Source: Acidimicrobiales bacterium (lineage in GTDB: Bacteria > Actinomycetota > Acidimicrobiia > Acidimicrobiales > SZUA-35). Taken from it: a stretch of DNA of 64,000 nucleotides. The DNA lies in the NCBI GenBank assembly GCA_013003535.1, contig JABDIY010000052.1:1-64000 (forward strand), in the 5' to 3' direction. Shown piece after piece: positions 26,714 to 36,364 of the stretch. Each line of letters starts with the position of its first letter. The first letter of the stretch is position 1. A program made the position numbers and the translations under genes. Below the pieces are notes generated by a model. It ran no database searches, was not told the DNA's origin, and saw nothing but the letters and a program-made list of their open reading frames with translations.

Positions 26714-27964
26714 TTGACACCTTGGCATTCTCGGCCGCTATGGCTCATAGTCCTCGTAACGGAACTCTCTTGGAGGCAGTGGCACTTGAGGGAACAGTTG
26801 CTGGTCGATTCAGTCGGGCTGCGCATCGTCGACCCGCGCCTCGTCATAACGCTCTTGAACGGCTTTTCCGTGACCGTCGGGGGTGCGGCCGTTCCCGTCA
26901 CCGCCTGGCGCACACAGAAGAGTCGGAGTCTGATGAAGATCCTGGCCCTGGCGCCGGGCTACCAGCTCCATCGCGACCAGGTGATCGAGATGCTCTGGCC
27001 GGAGCTGGGGCATTCGTCGGCGACCAACAACTGGCGGTCGACACTGCATTCTGTGCGTGCCGCGCTAGAACCAGGCCGACCCGCAGGTTCCTCTACGTAC
27101 CTCGTTCTCGCAAACGGCATGCTCCGACTGGAGGCACCCGGCGGCATTTGGCTCGACGTCGATGCCTTCCGCGACGCATCCAGACGATGTCGCCAGCTCG
27201 GGTGTATCGATTCGTACGAGGCGGCGCTCGCGCTCTACTCGGGCGACCTCTTGCCGGAAGATCGATACGAAGATTGGGCCATGGCCACACGAGAGTCCCT
27301 GCGAGAATTGTGGCTGACGTTGATGGTGGAGCTCGGCGCTCTCTACGAGGCGGCTGGCGAATGGGCAGCCGGAGTAACGGTCCTCGAACGAGCCACCGCC
27401 GCGGCGCCGTCGCACGAGGATGCCCACTGTGGGCTGATGCGTATTCATGCACTTGGCGGTCGCCCGGGGCAGGCCATCCGTCAGTATGAGCGCCTGAAGG
27501 AAGCGCTGGCCCGCGAGCTCGAGGTGGACCCGATGCCCGGCACGCGCGAGCTTCGCGCCGCTATCGCCAGCGGTCGGTTTGGAACCTGCGGATGGAAGGC
27601 GGAGCCAGGCCGAAACCACGGAGTGCCGACACTACGCATGACCGTACCGACACCACTCGTCGAGAACGGCGGATTTCTGCCCGTCGAGGGTGCTTTCGAG
27701 TCCGGCAGTTCCCCGGAGTGGACGTCGATGTGCGGCGGGCCAGCGACCGTCGCCGAATCGAGACCGTTGACATGCCGGGAACGTCAGGTCGCTGAACTCA
27801 TCGCTTCAAACCTGACAAATGCTGCGATAGCCGGCCGACTCGGCATAGCCAGGCGGACCGTTGACACCCACGTGAACAAGGTCTTGCACAAGCTAGGAGT
27901 CTCGACGCGGCTCGACGTCGGTGCGGCACTGCTCCGTGTCAGCAGGTCGCGTACGTATACCTAG
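26714..27964 (+). CDS. SARP-like (BTAD) regulator with C-terminal LuxR helix-turn-helix
   Basis: 416 residues. A winged-helix plus BTAD region occupies about residues 45-280 (ITLLNGFSVTVGG, LWPELGHSSATNNWRSTLHS, ALYSGDLLPEDRYEDWA), and a LuxR-type HTH is at the end (LTCRERQVAELIASNLTNAA, then IARRTVDTHVNKVLHKLGV). SARP proteins normally bind DNA with the N-terminal winged helix, so this one has two candidate DNA-binding domains. It lies upstream of the copper-protein operon and is a plausible activator of it or of the divergent P450. The start is uncertain: the first 40 residues look unlike a SARP and no good ribosome site is seen. Confidence 0.82.
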   Translation: MTPWHSRPLWLIVLVTELSWRQWHLREQLLVDSVGLRIVDPRLVITLLNGFSVTVGGAAVPVTAWRTQKSRSLMKILALAPGYQLHRDQVIEMLWPELGHSSATNNWRSTLHSVRAALEPGRPAGSSTYLVLANGMLRLEAPGGIWLDVDAFRDASRRCRQLGCIDSYEAALALYSGDLLPEDRYEDWAMATRESLRELWLTLMVELGALYEAAGEWAAGVTVLERATAAAPSHEDAHCGLMRIHALGGRPGQAIRQYERLKEALARELEVDPMPGTRELRAAIASGRFGTCGWKAEPGRNHGVPTLRMTVPTPLVENGGFLPVEGAFESGSSPEWTSMCGGPATVAESRPLTCRERQVAELIASNLTNAAIAGRLGIARRTVDTHVNKVLHKLGVSTRLDVGAALLRVSRSRTYT

Positions 27965-28127
27965 CGACGGGGATGCTTATCGATTGACCCTTCGTTAATG
28001 GCGCCAGTTCAGCGTCGAGGTGCGAGCAACCAATGCAAGGGCGATCAGCCCATCACCGTCATACCGACCTCTGACACCCCCACACGCGGCTGGCACGCGA
28101 CCAACATCCCATCGAAGGAGAAGGCCC

Positions 28128-29444
28128 ATGATCAACCACCTGAATAGCATCCGTCGAGCCCGAAATTCCAGCGGCCGAACATCTGCGCGAAGAAGGCTGT
28201 TGTTCGTTTCTAGCGCGCTGGTGCTCCTGGTTGCAGCCTGTGGGAGTGGCGATGACAACTCTGCCGTCACGGTCGCCGGCCAAACCACCAGCGATGGATC
28301 GACCACAGAGTCGTCGCCTACAACGGAACCAACAACCGCACCAACGACCGCCCCACCGACGGCGGGGCCGATGGAGTACACCGTGCTGGTCGACGGACGC
28401 GTAGACGAGTTCAATGGTGCTTTCTTCGCCTACTTCCCCGACACAATCACCGTGCACCCTGGCGACACGATCATCTACAAGAGCGTCTTCTCCGGTGAAC
28501 CGCACTCTGTCACCTTCGGTAGCGTTGTGGAGACAGCGATCGCCGAGTTCGAGAAGCTGACCCCGGAGCAGTTGCAGAGCGAGGGACCACCACCTCCCGA
28601 ACTCGAAGCTGCCTTCGCAGCCATCCCGGCGATGCTGCCAGAGGGCCCGGGCGACGCCAACCAGAACAGCGTCAATCCGTGCTTCGTCGGAGAAGGGGAG
28701 CCCGTGCCGACTGATGTGACTTCGCAGTGCCCGGTGACCGAACCAAGCCCATTCACTGGGACGGAAACGTTCTACAACTCTGGTTTCCTTCCGGACGGTG
28801 AAATCTTCAGGCTGGAGATCGCCGAGGACATCGCACCCGGGACCTACCGGGCACTATGCACGCTGCACTTCACCGAAATGATTTCCGAGGTGACGGTTGT
28901 GCCTGCGGATGAGCCGGTTCTAACGCCCGACGAGGTGGCGGCACTGGCACAGGAACAGCTCGACGAATTCGCCGACCAAATGTTGCCAGCGGTCGAAGGT
29001 GCCAAGGCCGCTGCGACGCCCGGCAACGTGCTCGCCGGGCTCGGTTCCGAGGACGTACCGCAGGTGCTGGGCGTCGACTTCATTCCCGCCGATTCGACTG
29101 CCACAGCAGGCGAGACCGTCACATGGTCCATCATCGGGCCGCATACGGTCAGCTTCAATCCGCCGGAGAGTGCCAGGACAGTCCTCGTCAAGGGCGAAGA
29201 CGACGGCTACCACCTCGTGGAGGAGGCGCTCGCGCCCGCTGGATTCGAGCCACCGCCGCCGTCGGAGGGTGAGGGTGAAGGTCCACCGCCACCGGTGGAC
29301 GGCGGCACCTGGGACGGAACCGGCTTCTTCAGCTCCGGGCTGATGTTCGGTGGCGACTTCACCTTGGCGATCACTACGCCGGGGACCTATGACTACATCT
29401 GCCTGATCCACCCAGAGATGCAAGGCACGGTCACAATCGAATGA
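28128..29444 (+). CDS. Lipoprotein with two cupredoxin domains
   Basis: 438 residues from ATG 28128 (GAAGGAGAAGG upstream). Lipobox LLVAAC puts the lipidated Cys at residue 38, followed by a Thr/Pro linker. Two plastocyanin-like domains follow, each with a full type-1 copper set: EPHSVTF then CTLHFTEM in the first, GPHTVSF then CLIHPEMQG in the second, so it could carry two electrons. The second domain is interrupted by a Pro/Glu-rich loop. Its stop overlaps the start of the multicopper oxidase (ATGA). It is probably the membrane-held electron carrier of that oxidase. Partner role is inferred from the coupling. Confidence 0.85.
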   Translation: MINHLNSIRRARNSSGRTSARRRLLFVSSALVLLVAACGSGDDNSAVTVAGQTTSDGSTTESSPTTEPTTAPTTAPPTAGPMEYTVLVDGRVDEFNGAFFAYFPDTITVHPGDTIIYKSVFSGEPHSVTFGSVVETAIAEFEKLTPEQLQSEGPPPPELEAAFAAIPAMLPEGPGDANQNSVNPCFVGEGEPVPTDVTSQCPVTEPSPFTGTETFYNSGFLPDGEIFRLEIAEDIAPGTYRALCTLHFTEMISEVTVVPADEPVLTPDEVAALAQEQLDEFADQMLPAVEGAKAAATPGNVLAGLGSEDVPQVLGVDFIPADSTATAGETVTWSIIGPHTVSFNPPESARTVLVKGEDDGYHLVEEALAPAGFEPPPPSEGEGEGPPPPVDGGTWDGTGFFSSGLMFGGDFTLAITTPGTYDYICLIHPEMQGTVTIE

Positions 29445-32400
29445 TTCGCCGCGGGGCGCCCGTTCTGTGTTGTTTGATGGTCCTGGCTCTTCTAGGGGCC
29501 ATCGACAACACGACGGAGGGTGGCGAGGTTCATGTCCCTGGCACCACGACCGACGGTAGCCAGGTCCACGACCACGGCCACGATGACCACGCCGGGGACC
29601 ACGACCACGCAGGGGATCACCCCCACCAGATCGTTTCTCAAATCGGCGGTACATCCGAGGGTGAGCCGAGCGGTCACGAGCACGACGAGGGTCTCGTCCT
29701 GCGTCCGACCACCGAGGAAACGGTTGCTGGCGACGGTACGTGCCTCGATGGCGCCCCCACCAGGGACTACGACGTGGTGGCGCTGGCCGTCGACATCACG
29801 CTCAATCGCTACGGTGATCACGACCCCGATGGGCGGATGTATGCGCTGGCGGCCGACGTGGACGCGGTACGAGCTGCCGAGAAGGGTAGGGCAGACGCCG
29901 TTTCGCCAGGACTGCAGGGGGACGCCATCCAGCCGCTGGTCTTGCGGGTATTGCCCGGCGAGTGTCTTCGTATCTCACTGACCAATCAACTCTCCAGCGA
30001 GCCCGCGAGCATCCACATCCACGCGTCCTCGCTCGTGCTCAGTCCCGACGGGACACCGGCGACGGCGGCAAATCCGGCTGCGCTGGCGGAGCCCGGATCA
30101 TCCGTCATGTACGAGTGGATGGTGCCAGAGTCCGAACCGGAAGGAACCCACGTTTTCCATTCCCACGGCGACGCCCGCACGCAGTCCGGTCATGGTCTTT
30201 TCGGGGCGGTCATCGTGGAGCCATCCGGCTCGGAGTGGCGAGACCCGCGCACAGGCGCCATGACAACGCAATGGGATGCCGTGGTCGTTCCCGAAGACGG
30301 CGTGGCATTCCGCGAATTCGTCATCTTCTATCACGAGATTGGCGATGAGAACTACCTAGTACTCGATAGCGACGACCATCCACTCCCCGTCGTGGACCCC
30401 ACCACCAGCGCCTATCGCCCCGGTGCCCGAGCGCTGAACTATCGCAGCGAGCCGTTCATGAACCGCCTCGAGCTGGCGCAGGAGGAAACGGGAATCATCG
30501 ACGAGTCACTCGCGTACAGCTCGTACTCGTTCGGCGACCCGGCGACGCCGATTCAACGGACCTACATTGGCGACCCGGTGAAGGAGCGCGTGGTCCACGC
30601 CGGCCCCGAGGTGTTCCATGTGCACCATGTGCACGGCGGGTCGGTTCGGTGGCGACGGCAGCCCGGCGCGAGTCCGTCCGATGCCGAGCATGGTCTGGAG
30701 AAACACCCTGCGCTACTCCCGGGCCCTTCCGAACGAACCGATTCCCAGACACTCGGCCCCTCGGAAACCTTTGATGTCGACCACGAATGTGCAGCAGGCG
30801 GGTGCCAGCAAGGCGCCGGCGACTATCTCGTCCACTGTCATGTGGCGCACCACTACTTCGCAGGGATGTGGGGAATCTGGCGCGTCTACAACACCCTGCA
30901 AGACGGCACGGCATCGACCGACTCGCTCGCACCGCTGCCCTCCCTTCCGGATCGCCCGGACGCCGTCGCGCCGGCCGTCACCTCGGACCTGTTAGAGGAT
31001 GCGGCACTGGCGCGGGCGCAGGATTCGCTGCCTCCGGCCGGTGTTCCGAGGGGCTATGACGCCTCAGTGTTCGATTGGACCGAAGAGAACGACCGCATTG
31101 TCAATCAACCGGAGACCCTCGCCGAGTGGCCCGGCTATGCCTCGCCGACGCCGGGTATCCGCCCGCCGATCCTATTCGATGGCTCCACGGGCCGCCCGGC
31201 CTACCCGATGCTGCGACCACACCTGGGCGCACGGCCTCCATTCGCACCCGGTCATGGGCCCGCCGCGTACATCGACCGCCCACGCGCTGACGGCCTGCCG
31301 GCGCCGCCGGGCGCAGACGGACCCGAGTCTTTATGTCCTGCCGGGACAACGGTTCGATCATTCGCGCTCCGGGCCACTGAGTTACCGGTTCCGCTCAACC
31401 AGCGGCTTGGCATCGTCGACCCGTCCGGCGTCATCTTCGTGTTGGCGGAAGATGAGACCGCTCTTCTGGCGGACCCGGAGCTTCGCGCTCCTCTGGCCAT
31501 TCGAGCCAACGCCGGTCAAGACTGCGTCGACGTCACCTTGACCAATGCGGTGCCGGACAACGGCGACCATCCATTCAGCAAGATCAGCGCGCACGTCCAC
31601 TTCATGCAGTTCGATGTGCAGTCGAGCGACGGGGTGAACACCGGGTTCAACTACGAGCAGACGTTGCGACCTTTCGCAGAAGAAGGCGAGCGACTCGTTT
31701 CGGCGGTTCAGCCGGGTGACACCAGGATCCCGCTCGTCAACGCTGACCGTTTCAGCGTCGGCGCGTTCGTCGGCATCGGCATGGAGGACAGTGCCGGTTT
31801 CGAAACTCGACGCATCGTGGAGATAGATCCCGCCGGGTGGATCACGGTGGACCGCCCGTTGGTTCGCGCCCACCAAGCCGACGCGATTGTCAGCACAGAG
31901 TTTCTCCGGCAGCGCTGGTATCCCGACGCCCAGGTAGGCACGGCGTACTTTCACGATCACGTGAACGGCATCAGGACCTGGCAGCGTGGCCTGGTCGGTG
32001 CCGTGGTTGTCGAGCCGCCCGGTGCTACGTACCACGATCCGGTAACCGGCGAGGAGGTCACTAGTGGGGCACTCGTCGACGTGCACCTCGATGACGACGT
32101 GCCAGTCTCCGCCGACATTCGCGGCAGCTTCCGCGAGTTCGTAGCATTCATCCAGGACCCCAGTCGCTTTAGCAACGTCGATCGGTCTCCAGGGGCCAAT
32201 CTGAACCTGCGCGCCGAACCGCTCGATCGACGGGACGGGCCCGTCGAACAGGTTCTGTCCTCCATCGTCCACGGCGACCCAGCCACACCGCTGGTACGCG
32301 CCTACCTGGGTGATCCACTCGTCGTTCGGGCCACTGTCGGGGGAACCAACGAGATCCACACATGGCACCTCGACGGGCATTGGTTCCGTGAAGAGCCGTG

Positions 32401-33760
32401 GAGCACAGACTCACAGCCAATCAATACGACGCATATCGGGATCAGCGAGCGCAAAGATTTGTCGGTTCCTGCCGCCGGCGGACCCCAGCAGCGTCCCGGT
32501 GACTACCTTTATCAGGACGGTCGAGCGCTGAAGCTGCGCGAAGGTGCCTGGGGCTTGCTCCGGGTCTTCGGCGCACAGGATGCCGGGGGCCCACTCCCCC
32601 TGCCCGGCCATGACCCGCCGACCGGGCCGCCGCCGCCGATCTGCCCCGACGACGCTCCGATCCGTAGCTATGAGGTTGCGGCGGTCGAGGCGAAGCTCGC
32701 CATGCTCGATTCGGGCTCCGGCCAGGTATTCGTGGAGGCCTCGGCCGTGGCGGCCTTTCAGAGCGGCACGATCGTGCCAAGACCGCTGGTGTTGAGGGCG
32801 GCTGTGGGCGACTGCATCAAAGTCAGACTTACCAACCTCCTCCCGACGGGGTCGCTACCTGTTTCACTGCATGCCGACCGCCTTGCCTACGATCCCGCCG
32901 AATCCGGAGGGGTCGAGGTGGGCATGCAACCCGCGCAGTCGGTCGCCGTCGGCGCGACCCGTGCCTACACCTTCTACGCCCACCCCGAGTACGGCGTCGG
33001 AGCAGCGATGCTGCGCGATGGCGTTGACCTCGCCCACTCTGGAGCTCGCGGGCTCTACGGGGCGATCGTCGTCGCCCCCGCCGGCTCGACCTTCGCCGAC
33101 GCAACGGCTTGGTCCACGGCCGTTCGCGACGCAAACGGGCGAGCGTGGCGAGACGCGGTGCTGTTCATGCACGACACCGACGACGCGATCGGCTCACACA
33201 GAATGCCGTACACCACCGCGGTACGGGGCGCCGTCGGTCTGAATTACGGACGGGGCGCATCGGGTCCAGTGATCGAGGCGTTCACGGGGGACCCGCTTCG
33301 GATCCATGTCCTCGCCCCATGGAGCGAGCAGGTTCAAGTGTTCTCGCTAGAAGGCCACCGCTGGCCAATCGATCCTGCGATGGACGGCTCGACAAGAGTT
33401 GCATCGATTGCCATTGGCGGGCTCGAATCGATCGTCGTGATTCCGGAAGGGGGAGCGGGCGGTGAGCTGCAGCTCGCTGGCACGTACGAGTTCGGCGACC
33501 ATCGCGAGCCCTATCGAGAGGCTGGCCTTTTCGGCAGTCTCGTTGTGTACGACCGCTCAACGTCGGTCGACAGGATCGAGCCGCTCAGCGCAGTGTCGTC
33601 CGAGGAGCCGACAGCGCGACCGACCGACGCAGCTCTGGACACGTCCAACCGAAGTCTGCTCGTTCTCGGCTTCGCGGTGATCGCCGGTCTTCTGGCCATA
33701 ACTGCAACGGTCATTCGCCGAAGTCGCTGGTCACGAAGAAACTTGTCGAAGAGAACCTAG
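29441..33760 (+). CDS. Giant six-cupredoxin multicopper oxidase, secreted and membrane-anchored
   Basis: 1439 residues. Signal-type N-terminus, a His/Asp-rich stretch (residues about 37-62, many HDH), three homologous pairs of cupredoxin domains, and a C-terminal transmembrane segment near 1404-1426 with a basic tail. Copper motifs are complete in the first pair: SIHIHASS (near 189), HSHGD (240), HVHGGSVRW (394) and HCHVAHHYFAGMWG (464), the type-1/type-3 signature. The equivalent end of pair two reads DYLYQDGRALKLREGAWG and of pair three YEFGDHREPYREAGLFG, so those copper sites are lost. Size and layout recall Mn(II) oxidases such as MnxG/MofA, but metal specificity is not shown. Confidence 0.85.
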   Translation: MIRRGAPVLCCLMVLALLGAIDNTTEGGEVHVPGTTTDGSQVHDHGHDDHAGDHDHAGDHPHQIVSQIGGTSEGEPSGHEHDEGLVLRPTTEETVAGDGTCLDGAPTRDYDVVALAVDITLNRYGDHDPDGRMYALAADVDAVRAAEKGRADAVSPGLQGDAIQPLVLRVLPGECLRISLTNQLSSEPASIHIHASSLVLSPDGTPATAANPAALAEPGSSVMYEWMVPESEPEGTHVFHSHGDARTQSGHGLFGAVIVEPSGSEWRDPRTGAMTTQWDAVVVPEDGVAFREFVIFYHEIGDENYLVLDSDDHPLPVVDPTTSAYRPGARALNYRSEPFMNRLELAQEETGIIDESLAYSSYSFGDPATPIQRTYIGDPVKERVVHAGPEVFHVHHVHGGSVRWRRQPGASPSDAEHGLEKHPALLPGPSERTDSQTLGPSETFDVDHECAAGGCQQGAGDYLVHCHVAHHYFAGMWGIWRVYNTLQDGTASTDSLAPLPSLPDRPDAVAPAVTSDLLEDAALARAQDSLPPAGVPRGYDASVFDWTEENDRIVNQPETLAEWPGYASPTPGIRPPILFDGSTGRPAYPMLRPHLGARPPFAPGHGPAAYIDRPRADGLPAPPGADGPESLCPAGTTVRSFALRATELPVPLNQRLGIVDPSGVIFVLAEDETALLADPELRAPLAIRANAGQDCVDVTLTNAVPDNGDHPFSKISAHVHFMQFDVQSSDGVNTGFNYEQTLRPFAEEGERLVSAVQPGDTRIPLVNADRFSVGAFVGIGMEDSAGFETRRIVEIDPAGWITVDRPLVRAHQADAIVSTEFLRQRWYPDAQVGTAYFHDHVNGIRTWQRGLVGAVVVEPPGATYHDPVTGEEVTSGALVDVHLDDDVPVSADIRGSFREFVAFIQDPSRFSNVDRSPGANLNLRAEPLDRRDGPVEQVLSSIVHGDPATPLVRAYLGDPLVVRATVGGTNEIHTWHLDGHWFREEPWSTDSQPINTTHIGISERKDLSVPAAGGPQQRPGDYLYQDGRALKLREGAWGLLRVFGAQDAGGPLPLPGHDPPTGPPPPICPDDAPIRSYEVAAVEAKLAMLDSGSGQVFVEASAVAAFQSGTIVPRPLVLRAAVGDCIKVRLTNLLPTGSLPVSLHADRLAYDPAESGGVEVGMQPAQSVAVGATRAYTFYAHPEYGVGAAMLRDGVDLAHSGARGLYGAIVVAPAGSTFADATAWSTAVRDANGRAWRDAVLFMHDTDDAIGSHRMPYTTAVRGAVGLNYGRGASGPVIEAFTGDPLRIHVLAPWSEQVQVFSLEGHRWPIDPAMDGSTRVASIAIGGLESIVVIPEGGAGGELQLAGTYEFGDHREPYREAGLFGSLVVYDRSTSVDRIEPLSAVSSEEPTARPTDAALDTSNRSLLVLGFAVIAGLLAITATVIRRSRWSRRNLSKRT

Positions 33761-33784
33761 CGCACAACGGCGGGGAGCGTCAGA

Positions 33785-36364
33785 ATGATTTACATGCTCA
33801 CCGATCCAGGGGCTGTGGCGAATCAGGGGCAATCCAGGCACACGATCTTGACGCCCGATCAGCGGGTTCGGATATTCGTTTCATCCACCTTGGAGGAGCT
33901 CGCAGCCGAACGCGCCGCCGTCTGCGATGCGATTCGACGCCTCCGGCTCTCGCCGGTGCTGTTCGAATTGGGAGCGCGGTCCCATCCTCCGCGGAGCCTC
34001 TATCGTTCGTATCTTGAACAAAGCCATGTCTTCGTCGGGCTCTACTGGGAACGGTACGGATGGGTGGCACCAGGCATGGACGTGTCGGGTCTCGAAGACG
34101 AGTACCGCCTGGGCAGCACCAAGCCGATGTTGGTCTATGTAAAACGCCCTGCGCCCCGACGCGAAGAACGGCTGATCGGCCTGCTCGAGCGGATCCGGTC
34201 GGATGATGCAGTGTCGTACCGCGCGTTCACCAACGCCGAGGAGCTCGAAGCTTTGGTTTCCGATGATCTTTCGATGCTGTTGAGCGAAGCATTTCTGGAT
34301 CGGCCAGATCTCGGCGACACCACACCTCGGCGATTCACCTTGCCTAGCGACGCCACGCCGTTTATCGGCAGGGCTCACGAACTCGACGCTCTGACGGCCT
34401 TGGTGAATGATCCCAGTGTCCGGTTGGTCACCCTGACCGGGCCGGGGGGCATCGGCAAGACGCGACTCGCGTTGCGAGCTGCGACCCAGGCCGCGCCGGC
34501 CTTCGAGGAGGGTGCCGTGTTCGTTTCGCTGGCTTCGGTGACCGACAGCCGTCAGGTCGTCCAGCACATCGCATCGGCGATCGGCCTGCGAGACACCAGT
34601 GGCATCACGCTCGACGTACTCAAGAATGACCTCTCGAGAAGGTCGCTCCTGCTCGTCGTGGACAACTTCGAGCACGTCATGGCCGCAGCCGGGATCCTTA
34701 CCGAGCTGGTCGACGGCGCAACGAACCTCATGGTGTTGGTCACCAGCCGCGAAGCGCTCAGGGTGCGAGCCGAGCACGAGTTCCCCGTGCCTCCCCTCGA
34801 CGCGGAGGACAGCGCCCTCATGTTCGAGGACCGCGCCCTCGCCGTGCGACCCGATTTCATGATGGCGGGTCCAAATCGGGAGATCGTCGACCGCATCAGT
34901 CAGCGACTTGAAGGAGTGCCTCTGGCCATCGAGTTGGCGGCGGCGCGAGTGAGAGTACTCACTCCGGCGGTGATCCTCGATCGGCTCGATCGCCGTCTCG
35001 ACTTCCTCGTCGCCGGTCCTCGTGACCTTCCCGAACGCCAGCGGGCACTTCGCGACACGATCCGCTGGAGCTTCGACCTTCTCGACGAAACCGAGCGGCG
35101 CGTGTTCTCCGGGCTCGGTGTGTTCGTGGGCAGCTTCTCGCTCAGCGCCGTCGAGGCGATCGCTCCTGCCTTGGATGTGTCCAGCACCGACATTCTCGAC
35201 ACGCTGGCGGCTCTCGTCGACAAAAGCCTGGTGCGGGCCGAGGCCTCGGCCGGTGAGCCCCGGTTCCGGATGCTTCAGATGGTCGCCGATTTCGCGGGCG
35301 ATCGCTTGGCCGAACGAGCTGAGGAAACGACGGTCGGCGAACTCCACGCTATGCACTACCACCAGCTCGGATTGGACGTCGGAAGGGGCGTAGTCCACGG
35401 AGATCAGCGTCGGTGGCTGGCGGTGGTAGGGGACGACACCGAAGGCGAGGCCGGCAACCTGCGCGCCGCGCTGGACTGGTTGATGCACCATCGCCGCCTC
35501 GACGACCTGGCGTCGCTGGCATGGGCGCTGTGGGTCCCGACCTGGGTGAACGGCCAGATAGAGGAAGGACGACGCCTGGCGAAAGCCGCCCTCGCGGCCG
35601 ACGGCGAGCTCTCCGATCGCTCGCGCGCTCGCCTTCTCGTCGTGCTTGGAGTCTACGAAATGTGGACCGGCAACCATGACGATGCGATCGTCTCGTTGCA
35701 CGAAGGAGGTGAACTGGCTCGTGGTATCGGCGATGAGGACGCCGGCGCAGCAGCCATGCTGGCTGAATCCATGGTTGAGGGGCCCGGCGCAGGAGCACGG
35801 CGGGCAGAGGAACTGGCGCTCCAGACGTTGGAGACCTACCGCCGGCTTGGCGATACCTGGGGTGAAGCGGCGACCCTGAACGTGTTGGCCTGGATATACA
35901 CAGCAAACGAACGGTTCGGCGACGAAACCATCTTCGAGCAGGCGCTCTCGGTCTCGTTGGCAGCTGGGGACGAACAATTCACCGCACTCGCCGAGGTCAA
36001 CCTGGCCGAGTACTGGCTCCACCACGGTGACCTCGATGAGACGACCCGACTCCTCACCTCGTGTATCGACCGCCATCGGTCACTCCGGCTGATGTACTCC
36101 ATCGCATATTTGCTCGAGGGAACGGCTCGCCTGGCAGCACACTGTGGCGACACCCCGCGTGCGGCGCGTCTCCTCGGAGCGGCTTGGGAAATCCGTTCGA
36201 CGACGGGCGTTGCGATATGGGGAAGTCAGCGCGAGCGGCGCGACCGCTTCGCCGCCGAGCTGTCTCGGTCTCTGGGTACGGAGGTCTTTGCTGCGGCCGT
36301 GGACTCGGGACGAGCCCTTGATTACGCCAGCGCGGTCGATGAGGCATCCATCGACCTGCCCTAG
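33785..36364 (+). CDS. DUF4062-STAND ATPase with TPR-like C-terminus
   Basis: 859 residues, 24 nt after the oxidase. DUF4062 domain at about residues 27-110 (RVRIFVSSTLEELAAERAAV), then a NACHT/NB-ARC-type ATPase: FIGRAHELDAL near 193, Walker A GPGGIGKTR near 218, Walker B LLLVVDNFEH near 288 and TSREALRVRAEHEF near 320. The last 300 residues are helical repeats ending like COG3903 predicted ATPases (RAARLLGAAWEIR). STAND proteins are switches that assemble on ligand binding. DUF4062 is found at the N-terminus of signalling and conflict proteins. No HTH is present, so it is not itself a transcription factor. Either a sensor for the copper module or an immune-like gene. Confidence 0.86.
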   Translation: MIYMLTDPGAVANQGQSRHTILTPDQRVRIFVSSTLEELAAERAAVCDAIRRLRLSPVLFELGARSHPPRSLYRSYLEQSHVFVGLYWERYGWVAPGMDVSGLEDEYRLGSTKPMLVYVKRPAPRREERLIGLLERIRSDDAVSYRAFTNAEELEALVSDDLSMLLSEAFLDRPDLGDTTPRRFTLPSDATPFIGRAHELDALTALVNDPSVRLVTLTGPGGIGKTRLALRAATQAAPAFEEGAVFVSLASVTDSRQVVQHIASAIGLRDTSGITLDVLKNDLSRRSLLLVVDNFEHVMAAAGILTELVDGATNLMVLVTSREALRVRAEHEFPVPPLDAEDSALMFEDRALAVRPDFMMAGPNREIVDRISQRLEGVPLAIELAAARVRVLTPAVILDRLDRRLDFLVAGPRDLPERQRALRDTIRWSFDLLDETERRVFSGLGVFVGSFSLSAVEAIAPALDVSSTDILDTLAALVDKSLVRAEASAGEPRFRMLQMVADFAGDRLAERAEETTVGELHAMHYHQLGLDVGRGVVHGDQRRWLAVVGDDTEGEAGNLRAALDWLMHHRRLDDLASLAWALWVPTWVNGQIEEGRRLAKAALAADGELSDRSRARLLVVLGVYEMWTGNHDDAIVSLHEGGELARGIGDEDAGAAAMLAESMVEGPGAGARRAEELALQTLETYRRLGDTWGEAATLNVLAWIYTANERFGDETIFEQALSVSLAAGDEQFTALAEVNLAEYWLHHGDLDETTRLLTSCIDRHRSLRLMYSIAYLLEGTARLAAHCGDTPRAARLLGAAWEIRSTTGVAIWGSQRERRDRFAAELSRSLGTEVFAAAVDSGRALDYASAVDEASIDLP

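Noticed and set aside
31382-32380. 332-codon open frame opposite the multicopper oxidase
   Set aside because: Antisense shadow; the plus-strand protein has repeated copper motifs across this stretch.
33881-36076. Long (731-codon) open frame on the minus strand opposite the STAND ATPase
   Set aside because: It is a GC-rich antisense shadow: no ribosome site, composition heavy in Arg, Gly, His and Gln, and the plus-strand frame carries clear Walker motifs.
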